Shown piece by piece: positions 35,520 through 43,921 of a stretch of 64,000 bases of DNA. Within the stretch, counting starts at the first letter, position 1, and each line of letters starts with the position of its first letter. Source of the DNA: Algoriphagus sp. NG3 (GTDB lineage: Bacteria > Bacteroidota > Bacteroidia > Cytophagales > Cyclobacteriaceae); assembly GCF_034119865.1 (NCBI RefSeq), contig NZ_CP139421.1:4442501-4506500 (forward strand), in the 5' to 3' direction. Position numbers and translations under genes: made by a program. The notes beneath the pieces are model-generated. The model was not told where the DNA came from. It did not search any database and worked only from the letters and a program-made list of their open reading frames with translations.

Positions 35520-36944
35520 ATGGAATCACTACTTACACAGAAAGCTACCAAGCTAAATCTTTTGGATCTTAGAAGCATCCCTATCCGGACTTTCTGGATC
35601 ACTTCTATCGCATTCTTCATCTGTTTCTTTGCCTGGTTTGGCATAGTTCCGTTTATGCCTGATGTGGTCAAGGATCTCGGGCTTACTCCTGCCCAAAAGT
35701 GGAATGCCACCGTACTTGCTGTAGCAGGGACAATATTTTCCAGACTGCTGATCGGGAAACTTTGCGACAAGTATGGCCCAAGACTATGCTATACATGGCT
35801 TCTTATATTGGGATCCATTCCAGTGATTGCAAGTGGGCTGGTACAGACACCTGTCCAGTTTTACATTTGTAGGTTATTAACAGGATTTATCGGGGCATCC
35901 TTTGTCATCACCCAAGTCCATACTTCTTTGATGTTTGCATCCAATGTGGTAGGTACAGCCAACGCAACCTCTGCTGGCTGGGGAAATCTCGGAGGAGGAG
36001 CCAACAGGCTAGGAATGCCTATCATAGCCGCCGTGGTGATAGGCCTGGGAGTGGCAGAAGCTGATGCCTGGAGATACGCCATGGTAATAGCCGGAATTAT
36101 ATGCTTCATCATGGGCCTGGTCTATTACTACTTTACCAAAGACACCCCTGAGGGTAATTATAAGGAATTGGCAGCTAAAGGCATCAAAGTCCCTTCCACC
36201 AAAAAAGACAAGGTTGGTTTCATGGAAGCTGTCAAAGACTATCGCGTATGGTTACTCTTTTTGGTGTATGCAGCCTGCTTCGGCATAGAACTTACAGTCT
36301 ATGGCACCATGGATGATTACCTACAAAACACTTTTCAATTGGAACGAATCACTGCAGGCAATATCGTGCTTTCCTTCGCCCTCATGAATATTTTTGCCAG
36401 AACCTTGGGCGGATTTTTCGGAGACAAATTCGGGAAAACGAAAGGACTTAAAGGGCGGGTGTGGTTTCTCGCAGGCATCTTGATTTTAGAAGGCTTAATG
36501 CTGAGCCTATTCTCATTGGCCACCAGCTTGGTTCTAGGATTTGCTCTTTTAGTTGCCTTCAGTCTTACTGTGCAGATGGCAGAAGGTGCCACCTTCTCTG
36601 TAGTTCCTTTTGTCAATAGAAAAGCCATCGGCTCTATATCGGGAATTGTGGGTGCAGGCGGAAATTTCGGGGCTTTTTTGGCAGCTCTTTTTCTCAGCTC
36701 TAAGTCAGCCCTAGCAGAGAAAACTGCCTTGCTCGCAAGCGATTCACTCAGTGCAGAAGCGGCAGCAGCAGCTCAATCAGCCGCCGCCGCCAGTGCTGTG
36801 TCAGCCGGGTATTTAGTAATCGGCGCCATGATCGTTATTTCCGGGGTGGTTGCTTTAGCCATCAGGTTCAGCACCGAAGACGAAAAGGTAGCAGAAGTAG
36901 AATTAAGCCAACTGCAGCCTGAATTAATACGCTCAGATAATTAA
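35520..36944 (+). CDS. Nitrate/nitrite transporter, MFS (NarK/NasA type)
   Basis: A 474-residue major-facilitator permease with twelve hydrophobic segments. The NNP-family nitrate signature is visible as SAGWGNLGGGANRLGMPII, and the first part WFGIVPFMPDVVKDLGLTPA matches NasA/NarK. It should import nitrate (or exchange nitrate and nitrite) for the adjacent reductases. Between the last two membrane segments lies an odd loop rich in Ala and Ser (SAEAAAAAQSAAAASAVSAG). Start is the ATG at 35520, directly after a heptamer site. The nitrate reductase gene follows 101 bases on. Confidence 0.92.
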   Translation: MESLLTQKATKLNLLDLRSIPIRTFWITSIAFFICFFAWFGIVPFMPDVVKDLGLTPAQKWNATVLAVAGTIFSRLLIGKLCDKYGPRLCYTWLLILGSIPVIASGLVQTPVQFYICRLLTGFIGASFVITQVHTSLMFASNVVGTANATSAGWGNLGGGANRLGMPIIAAVVIGLGVAEADAWRYAMVIAGIICFIMGLVYYYFTKDTPEGNYKELAAKGIKVPSTKKDKVGFMEAVKDYRVWLLFLVYAACFGIELTVYGTMDDYLQNTFQLERITAGNIVLSFALMNIFARTLGGFFGDKFGKTKGLKGRVWFLAGILILEGLMLSLFSLATSLVLGFALLVAFSLTVQMAEGATFSVVPFVNRKAIGSISGIVGAGGNFGAFLAALFLSSKSALAEKTALLASDSLSAEAAAAAQSAAAASAVSAGYLVIGAMIVISGVVALAIRFSTEDEKVAEVELSQLQPELIRSDN

Positions 36945-36960
36945 CTTGTATCCTATTCCC

Positions 36961-37011
36961 CAAAATAGCTCCCCTGCCAGGGAAATTCTATCCTGCAGGC
37001 GGGCTATTTTG
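36961..37011 (+). terminator. Long hairpin between transporter and nitrate reductase genes
   Basis: CAAAATAGC (36961-36969) pairs perfectly with GCTATTTTG (37003-37011), with GC-rich partial pairing inside. There is only a short T-run, so it may attenuate rather than stop transcription into the reductase gene. Confidence 0.45.
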
Positions 37012-37045
37012 TCCCAAACCTATTGACAATTGAACTAAACGATTT

Positions 37046-40000
37046 GTGATCTCTGATAAAAAAGTCAAAACCACCTGTTCCTACTGCGGTGTCGGCTGTG
37101 GTATAGAGGCAAGTGTGGACTCTCAACAAAAAGTACAGGTAGAGGGAGACAAAGATCACCCGGTAAACCAAGGCATGCTCTGCTCCAAAGGCATGAACCT
37201 CCACTACGTAGTCAATGATACTTCGGACAGAATCCTGTATCCCGAAATGCGATGGAGCAGATCCCATCCCCGGGAACGCGTAAGCTGGGACGATGCGTTG
37301 GATAGGGCCGCAGGAGTTTTTAAGTCATTGATCCGAAGATATGGTCCCAACAGCGTAGGATTTTATATCTCAGGGCAATGCCTCACTGAGGAATATTACA
37401 TCGCCAACAAACTTACCAAGGGATTTCTCGGCACCAACAACATAGATACCAATAGCCGCTTGTGCATGAGTTCTGCGGTGGTGGCTTACAAAAAAACCTT
37501 TGGGGAAGATTCTGTGCCTATTTCTTACGAAGACATAGAGCAAGCTGACGCTTTCTTGATAGCCGGTGCAAACCCTGCCTGGTGCCACCCCATCCTTTTC
37601 CGTAGGCTGGAAAAACATAAAGAAAAAAATCCCCAGGTGAAAATCATCGTGGTAGATCCACGGAAAACTGACTCTGCCAATTTTGCGGACATTCACTTGC
37701 AGATCATTCCCGGGACTGATATTATTCTATATAATGCCATAGGAAGGAGACTTATTGAAAAAGGTCTGGCAGATAAAGACTTTATTAAAAACCATACTGA
37801 AAACTACCTGGAATATCGCAAACAGGTGATGGCTACCTCACTTAGGGAAGCCTCTAAACTCTGTGGGATTTCGGTCGAAGATATCAAACGGGTAGCAGAG
37901 ATTATCGGCGAATCCAAGGGCTTTATCACCATGTGGGCGATGGGATTAAACCAGAGTGCGATAGGTACAGACAAGAATTTCTCCCTGCTCAATCTCTCTC
38001 TAGTCACCGGAAGAATAGGAAAACCGGGTAATGGGCCTTTCTCTCTTACAGGACAGCCCAATGCCATGGGCGGACGGGAAGTAGGCGGAATGGCAAATTT
38101 GCTGGCAGTTCACAAGGACCTGAATAACCCGGTTCACCGTCAGGAAGTGGCAAATTTCTGGGGAGTCAATGAAATTTCTCCCTCTCCGGGCTATACGGCC
38201 ACTGAAATGTTTGAGGCATTGGAAAGTGGGGAAATGAAAGCAGTGTGGATCATCTGTACCAATCCTATGGTGAGTCTCCCAAACTCCAGAAAGATCGAAC
38301 AGGCACTGAAGAACGCTAAATTCGTCGTAGTACAGGATATTTCCCATAAAGCAGACACCTTGGAATTTGCTGATCTGGTACTTCCTGCAGCAGGATGGCT
38401 GGAGAAAGAGGGAACTATGACCAACTCCGAACGCAGAATTTCATACTTGAAAAAGGGCATCAACCCTCCAGGAGAAGCCAGACCTGATGTGGAAATCCTC
38501 TGTGATTTTGCAAAAAGAATGGGTTTCCGTGGATTCAACTTCAATAATCCAGAAGAGATCTATGAGGAATATTGCTCTATGACCAAGGGCACCAACATAG
38601 ATATTTCCTTCCTGAGTTATGATCGGCTGAAAAATGAGGGCACCTTCCAGTGGCCAGTGCCTGAGTACAGACACACTGGAACTCCCCGTCTTTTTGCAGA
38701 CAATAAATTCTACACCCCAAGCCAAAAAGCTGTTTTCAACATTCCCGCACAGATTGAAAACACTTCTGAAAAGACCAGCAAGGAATACCCCTTGATCCTC
38801 ACTACCGGGCGCGTTCGTGATCAGTGGCACACCATGACCAAGACTGGGAAAGTATCACGCCTTCGTACGCACTACCCTAGCCCAGTACTGGAGATCAATC
38901 CTATAGATGCCTATCTGGATAAAGTAAAAGACGGTGATATAGTAGAAGTAAAGAGTAAAAACGGAGTAGTCAGGGTAAAAGCAAAACTGTCCAAAAGTAT
39001 ACGGGAAGGGGTTGTTTTTCTTCCTATGCACTGGGGCAAGCAACTGCAAAGTGATCTTAATCGCGCCAACAATCTCACAAAAACTGTAGTTGATCCTCAA
39101 TCTAAGGAGCCAGACTTCAAATACACCACAGTATCAGTAGCCAAGTACAAGAAAAGCACAGAAAAGATCATAGTGATCGGCGCGGGAGCTGCTGCTTTCC
39201 GCTTTATACAAAATTACAGGGAACACAATGAGAGCGACAAAATCCATGTTTTCTCTAAAGAACCTCACCCATTCTATAACCGGGTGCTTTTACCTGAATA
39301 CGTCACCGAAGAACTTACCTGGGAGCAGCTGCAAAAGATCAAGGAGCAAGAGCTGAAAAAACTAAAAATCAGCTTGCACACCGGGCTTTCCATAGAAAAA
39401 ATTGATCCGGAAAACCAGACTGTGACGGATGACAAAGGAGAGGAATACACCTATGATAAGCTCATCTTGGCTACAGGAAGCCGGGCTTTTATCCCGAAGG
39501 ATGCACAGCTAGACCTTCCAGGGCGCTTTACCATGCGCAATAAAGTGGATGCCGACCGATTCAAAGAATACTTAATCTCGACAAATTTACCAGCGGAAAA
39601 CCAACATGTAGTCATCATCGGAGGCGGATTGCTAGGCTTGGAACTGGCAGCAGCCTTACAGCATAACCGTGTGAAAGTGACAATCGTGCAGCGGGCTTCC
39701 CGACTGATGGAGCGTCAGCTGGACGAGGTATCAAGTAAGCTGCTTTCCCTTGACGTACAAGAACGGGGCATCCATGTTTATTTTGACAATGAGGTGAGTA
39801 CGGTGTTCGACGACGAAGAACACAAATCCCTTTCCATCACCCTGAAAAGCGGGAAAATAATATATGCAAACGCAGTAGTTTACGCCATAGGCACCCAGCC
39901 TAACATCAAAATAGCAAAAGACAACGGGATCTTATGCGGACGTGGAATTATCGTGAACCAGCATCTGCAGACCAACTACCAATCCATATTTGCAATAGGG

Positions 40001-40570
40001 GAAATAGCTGAATTTGAAAACCAATTATTTGGAATCACTTCTGCAGCAGAAGAGCAAGCTATGGTTCTGGCCAACTATATAGCAGGGGATGTAAGCAGCA
40101 TATATTCAGGCTCAGTGTTGATGAATATATTGAAATTCAAAGACCTGGAACTCTGCAGCATAGGAGATATCAGTGTGCCTGAAAATGATAATTCTTATGA
40201 GGAAATCATTTTCACGGATATCAGCCGACGGTACTATAAAAAATGCATTGTCAAAGATGACTTACTCGTCGGCGCGGTACTTATGGGCGACAAGAATGAG
40301 TTTGCAGAATTCAAATCGCTGATTGAAAACAAAATCGAGCTTTCCGAAAAAAGAAAATCCCTTTTGATGGGATCTTCCGACACCCGGCCGGTAATTGGCA
40401 AGTTAGTCTGCAGCTGCAGCCGTGTAGGTGAGGGAAATATCAAAGAGGCGATTGCAGAAGGATGCTCCGATTTCACAGCACTTTGCCAGCAAACGGGAGC
40501 AGGCTTGGGCTGTGGTAGCTGTAAAACTGAAGTACGTGAGATTTTACACCAATCTAAAGTCTTGGCCTAA
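37046..40570 (+). CDS. Assimilatory nitrate reductase fused to FAD/NAD(P) and BFD modules
   Basis: An 1174-residue molybdoenzyme. Residues 1 to about 690 are a NasA/NarB catalytic unit: [4Fe-4S] ligands Cys11, Cys14, Cys18 and Cys46, then bis-MGD domains with the cofactor-binding SLVTGRIGKPGNGPFSLTGQ and a C-terminal molydopterin-binding barrel (LILTTGRVRDQWHTMTKTGK). Residues about 705-1090 are a NirB-like FAD/NAD(P) reductase (VIGAGAAAF, VVIIGGGLLGLELA), and Cys1122, Cys1124, Cys1156 and Cys1159 form a BFD [2Fe-2S] site. One chain thus holds reductase and electron-input halves that are separate proteins (NasC and NasA) in other bacteria. It starts with GTG at 37046; no better ATG precedes the first cysteine. 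Confidence 0.93.
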   Translation: MISDKKVKTTCSYCGVGCGIEASVDSQQKVQVEGDKDHPVNQGMLCSKGMNLHYVVNDTSDRILYPEMRWSRSHPRERVSWDDALDRAAGVFKSLIRRYGPNSVGFYISGQCLTEEYYIANKLTKGFLGTNNIDTNSRLCMSSAVVAYKKTFGEDSVPISYEDIEQADAFLIAGANPAWCHPILFRRLEKHKEKNPQVKIIVVDPRKTDSANFADIHLQIIPGTDIILYNAIGRRLIEKGLADKDFIKNHTENYLEYRKQVMATSLREASKLCGISVEDIKRVAEIIGESKGFITMWAMGLNQSAIGTDKNFSLLNLSLVTGRIGKPGNGPFSLTGQPNAMGGREVGGMANLLAVHKDLNNPVHRQEVANFWGVNEISPSPGYTATEMFEALESGEMKAVWIICTNPMVSLPNSRKIEQALKNAKFVVVQDISHKADTLEFADLVLPAAGWLEKEGTMTNSERRISYLKKGINPPGEARPDVEILCDFAKRMGFRGFNFNNPEEIYEEYCSMTKGTNIDISFLSYDRLKNEGTFQWPVPEYRHTGTPRLFADNKFYTPSQKAVFNIPAQIENTSEKTSKEYPLILTTGRVRDQWHTMTKTGKVSRLRTHYPSPVLEINPIDAYLDKVKDGDIVEVKSKNGVVRVKAKLSKSIREGVVFLPMHWGKQLQSDLNRANNLTKTVVDPQSKEPDFKYTTVSVAKYKKSTEKIIVIGAGAAAFRFIQNYREHNESDKIHVFSKEPHPFYNRVLLPEYVTEELTWEQLQKIKEQELKKLKISLHTGLSIEKIDPENQTVTDDKGEEYTYDKLILATGSRAFIPKDAQLDLPGRFTMRNKVDADRFKEYLISTNLPAENQHVVIIGGGLLGLELAAALQHNRVKVTIVQRASRLMERQLDEVSSKLLSLDVQERGIHVYFDNEVSTVFDDEEHKSLSITLKSGKIIYANAVVYAIGTQPNIKIAKDNGILCGRGIIVNQHLQTNYQSIFAIGEIAEFENQLFGITSAAEEQAMVLANYIAGDVSSIYSGSVLMNILKFKDLELCSIGDISVPENDNSYEEIIFTDISRRYYKKCIVKDDLLVGAVLMGDKNEFAEFKSLIENKIELSEKRKSLLMGSSDTRPVIGKLVCSCSRVGEGNIKEAIAEGCSDFTALCQQTGAGLGCGSCKTEVREILHQSKVLA

Positions 40571-40744
40571 TATCATCTGTAAATGAGAGGGCTAGACTCG
40601 ACTTGGCATACTATACAATTAAGGATAAAAAGGCTGTGTAACTTCATCTGATGCAAGTAAGTAACTCGTAGCATTGAAAACCAAAAGCAACAGACAAAAC
40701 CAAATCTGCCTGAAGCTGGCAGACATGTGGAGACGACATACAGC

Positions 40745-40771
40745 GGAATGATTACCTACCTTGCGAAATTC
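40745..40771. repeat. Dispersed repeat in the gap 40571-40852
   Basis: GGAATGATTACCTACCTTGC followed by GAAATTC matches GGATGATTATCTACCATGCG then AGATTCC at 42571-42597 at most positions. A small hairpin CCCGA-CCAG-TCGGG lies at 40816-40829, 24 bases before the next start codon. No gene is believable in this gap. Confidence 0.5.
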
Positions 40772-40852
40772 ATTAGGAGGAATTATTAGCCGTGATGTGA
40801 GCTTCCACAACCTGTCCCGACCAGTCGGGGTTACCGATAAAAATACAAAAAC

Positions 40853-42295
40853 ATGAAACAGACTTTTTCAAGAGTAATAGTAAAAGGAGGGGTGCTCTCT
40901 CCTGCTGAATTGAAGCAGATTTTGGAACTTGCGGAAAGCGCAGGTCTGGACACTATTTCTCTGGGATCACGTCAGGATATACTTTTTATCCAGGATAATG
41001 AAACTCAGCCAATCGATGCCCAGGATAAATTTCAGCTCGTCTTACCTGAAGAAACAGGTTCAGAAAACATAGTATCTTCCTATGTCTCGGCTGATATATT
41101 CCCCAACACCCCTTGGCTTACCGGTGATCGCTACCTATATGTTCTGGAGCAATTCAGGCAGCAACCTAGTCTAAAGGTTAACATTACAGACCCTAAGCAA
41201 CGTCTCGTCCCACTATTCACAGGGCATTTGAATTTCATTGCCTCAGCACATGAGGACTACTGGTATCTCTATGTGCGATTGCCGGAATGGGAGAAAACCA
41301 AGATGTATCCAGCCCTAATCTACAGTTGGGATATGGCCAAAGTAACCTCCACTATTGAGGAAATTCTACAGGAAGAACCAGAGACGGTGGAAATGCTTTT
41401 CGAATTGGTAAATGACGCCGTCGATTCCAACAACCGCACGGTAGATAGCCCACTCGAAGTACCTTTTTATCCATTCCCATACTATGAAGGCATCAACCGG
41501 GTAGGCAATGACCGTTACTGGCTGGGGCTTTACTGGAGAAACAATAAATATTATACCGCCTTTCTAAAGGTGCTTTGTGACCTATGCGCAGATAGCAGGA
41601 TAGGGAAGATCTCAATAACTCCCTGGAAATCCATTATTATCAAGGGAATCCCTGAAAGCTCCAAAATAGAATGGGAAAGATTATTGGGACGCTACGGAAT
41701 CAATGTCCGCCATTCCATGCTGGAATTAAACTGGCACCTACCAGTAAGCAATAAATCTGCGCTCAAACTGAAAGAATATCTGGTGGACAACTTTGACAAG
41801 AGGGATATCAGTACTTACGGGTTGACTTTCGGAATTACAGACTACACCCGAAAAGCGTATTACTTTACCTCCATCATTATAGAAAAAAACCAACCCCCAT
41901 TGGGACTGGAAGGTGTTAAAATACGAAACACCTATAACCTGCTCTACGCGGAAAATTTTGATCCCAATACACAACAGTATATTGTCTATGTCCAGGAAGT
42001 GGATAAGGTGGAATTACCTAGCTTACTTATAGAACTAAGTAAAATGTATTTCGATCAGTTGGGAAGAAAACAGGAACAGTCCAAAAAACTAACGAAGCCA
42101 AAAGAAACCGTAAAAACAGAAGCTTATCAGTGTTCCGATTGTCTAACAGTATATGATCCTAACTATGGCGACCTCAGCCAAGCTATAGCTCCATTGACTC
42201 CATTCGAAAAACTTCCTGAAACATATCAGTGCTCGCTTTGTGGGGCTCCTAAGATCAAATTTTTGAAGAAGGTTTTTGTAAAACAGCTGGAATAA
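40853..42295 (+). CDS. Sulfite/nitrite-reductase-like protein with C-terminal rubredoxin
   Basis: A 480-residue protein. The last 55 residues are a rubredoxin: Cys427-x2-Cys430 and Cys460-x2-Cys463, with YDPNYGD between them, giving an FeS4 site. The first 410 residues look like duplicated ferredoxin-like half domains of siroheme nitrite/sulfite reductases: each has an opening strand-helix unit ([35 protein letters not shown]; later [20 protein letters not shown]), but I find none of the four cysteines that would bind the [4Fe-4S]/siroheme centre. It is probably an electron carrier or assembly factor for the nitrate/nitrite reductases. It lies between the nitrate reductase and the porin. Family name and function unknown. 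Confidence 0.75.
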   Translation: MKQTFSRVIVKGGVLSPAELKQILELAESAGLDTISLGSRQDILFIQDNETQPIDAQDKFQLVLPEETGSENIVSSYVSADIFPNTPWLTGDRYLYVLEQFRQQPSLKVNITDPKQRLVPLFTGHLNFIASAHEDYWYLYVRLPEWEKTKMYPALIYSWDMAKVTSTIEEILQEEPETVEMLFELVNDAVDSNNRTVDSPLEVPFYPFPYYEGINRVGNDRYWLGLYWRNNKYYTAFLKVLCDLCADSRIGKISITPWKSIIIKGIPESSKIEWERLLGRYGINVRHSMLELNWHLPVSNKSALKLKEYLVDNFDKRDISTYGLTFGITDYTRKAYYFTSIIIEKNQPPLGLEGVKIRNTYNLLYAENFDPNTQQYIVYVQEVDKVELPSLLIELSKMYFDQLGRKQEQSKKLTKPKETVKTEAYQCSDCLTVYDPNYGDLSQAIAPLTPFEKLPETYQCSLCGAPKIKFLKKVFVKQLE

Positions 42296-42452
42296 GTAAT
42301 CCACTAAGCACCATAATTTCGGCAGAAAGCTAGATACTCATCTCCAGCTATCCCTAAAAAACAAGCTCACAATCCTTTATTACCGTTTAGGTTTTTTAAA
42401 TGCGTGGAAGCCTCAGATTTCCCATAAGCTGGAAAATGAGATTTTTCAATAA

Positions 42453-42510
42453 ATACTTAGATTTTTTACGTATTATAAGTAGTTAATTAAGTATTAACAC
42501 TTATATTCGT
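42453..42510 (+). promoter_or_regulatory. Porin gene promoter with heptamer cluster
   Basis: ATACTTA (42453), TACGTAT (42467), TAAGTAG (42476) and the dyad TAAGTATTAACACTTA (42488-42503) are followed by TATATTCG as a near -7 box. The same arrangement is seen at nirB and the transporter. The rest of the 348-base gap 42296-42643 holds a palindromic repeat and no gene. Confidence 0.55.
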
Positions 42511-42570
42511 TCGGGTTTAAATAAAACACTCGAACTATGAAATCAAGCATGACGATAACATCGCACGTAA

Positions 42571-42625
42571 GGATGATTATCTACCATGCGAGATTCCACC
42601 TGCCGGCAGGCAGGTGTGGTCGCAG
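42571..42625. repeat. Repeat copy joined to a CCGGCAGGCAGG palindrome
   Basis: Bases 42571-42597 match 40745-40771; 42593-42620 (ATTCCACCTGCCGGCAGGCA then GGTGTGG) match the complement of 6565-6592. The compound repeat lies in the leader between the presumed promoter and the porin start codon. Confidence 0.55.
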
Positions 42626-42643
42626 AAAAACAATTATAATCAG

Positions 42644-43921
42644 ATGAAAAGAATTTTTACACTCGTTATGCTTTCCTTAGGTCTTTGTACTCAGTTGAAA
42701 GCACAGGAATTTACACTTGATGCAGACATCCGTCCGCGATTTGAGTATAGACATGGATTCGGAAACCTTTTTCTCGATGACAGTAAAGCCGCGGCTTTTG
42801 TCACCCAGCGATCCAGATTGAATCTGGCATTTCAGGATGAGAAATTGAGCCTTTATTTCAGTGTACAGGATGTAAGTACATGGGGTGATACCCAGCAGTT
42901 CAGCGCTACCGATGACAACAACTCCTTTTCTTTATTCCAAGCATGGATCCGTTACTCATTTACAGACTATTGGGCATTAAAATTAGGCCGGCAGACGATT
43001 TCTTACGACGATCAAAGAATACTGGGAGAAGTCGATTGGGCCATGCAGGGAAGATTTCATGACGCCGCCATGATCCAGTATTCCAAAAACAAGTTCAAGC
43101 TGGATTTGACATTTGCCTATAATCAGGAACAACAAAACCTAGTAAATTCCGCATACACACTCACTGGTGCATTTTCATACAAAACCATGCAAATGGCCCA
43201 TTTAACTAAGGCCTGGGACAGAGCCTCCTTTAGCTTTCTTTTCTTAAATAACGGCTTCCAGAAGTTCACCAATGACCCTGTCCCACTTGCTAATGGTTTG
43301 TACTATCGACAAACTACCGGTACTTATTTCTCCTTCCCCCTCTCCAGTCTGACTGTTACAGGCTCAGCCTACCTTCAGACAGGAAGGGCAAATCCTACCA
43401 CGGATCTCAATGCTTACCAATACATGCTGGAAGCAAAATACAAAGCTGGAAAAGCCACACTGATTGCAGGATTTGAATCCCTCAGTGGGACAGATCAAGT
43501 AAGTGAAGAAAAAAACAAGTCCTTCTTCCCGCTGTATGGTACAAACCACAAATTCAACGGATACATGGATTACTTCTATGTTGGCAATTTCGCCAACAAT
43601 GTAGGACTCAATGATGTCTATGGTAAGATTGCTCTTCCAACAGGCGAAAAATCAACCATAGGATTAAATGCCCATTTCTTTTTTGCCAATGCTGAACTTG
43701 CGGATGATCTATCCAAGAACCTAGGGACAGAGCTTGACTTGGTCTATGGCAAATCCATCGGGAAATATGTAAAACTGGCCGCTGGCTATTCCCAGATGTT
43801 TGCCACAGAAAGTATGAGTGCGGTAAAAGGCGGCAACACTTCCAACAACACCAACAACTGGGGATGGGTACAGCTGATTGTAAATCCTAGATTGCTTTCG
43901 TATACATTCAAAAACGACTAA
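42644..43921 (+). CDS. Outer-membrane beta-barrel, alginate-export type
   Basis: A 425-residue protein with a signal peptide (MKRIFTLVMLSLGLCTQLKA then Q) and a barrel pattern of alternating residues with many aromatic girdle positions, matching the alginate-export (AlgE-like) porin family: FTLDADIRPRFEYRHGFGN, QRSRLNLAFQDEKLSLYFSV, LKLGRQTISYDDQRILGEVD. I start at the ATG at 42644, since ten more codons upstream would spoil the signal. In this setting it is more likely a nitrate/nitrite pore than an alginate exporter; this is inference from the neighbourhood and the shared promoter motif. Its stop codon overlaps that of the opposing DsbD-like gene. Confidence 0.85.
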   Translation: MKRIFTLVMLSLGLCTQLKAQEFTLDADIRPRFEYRHGFGNLFLDDSKAAAFVTQRSRLNLAFQDEKLSLYFSVQDVSTWGDTQQFSATDDNNSFSLFQAWIRYSFTDYWALKLGRQTISYDDQRILGEVDWAMQGRFHDAAMIQYSKNKFKLDLTFAYNQEQQNLVNSAYTLTGAFSYKTMQMAHLTKAWDRASFSFLFLNNGFQKFTNDPVPLANGLYYRQTTGTYFSFPLSSLTVTGSAYLQTGRANPTTDLNAYQYMLEAKYKAGKATLIAGFESLSGTDQVSEEKNKSFFPLYGTNHKFNGYMDYFYVGNFANNVGLNDVYGKIALPTGEKSTIGLNAHFFFANAELADDLSKNLGTELDLVYGKSIGKYVKLAAGYSQMFATESMSAVKGGNTSNNTNNWGWVQLIVNPRLLSYTFKND

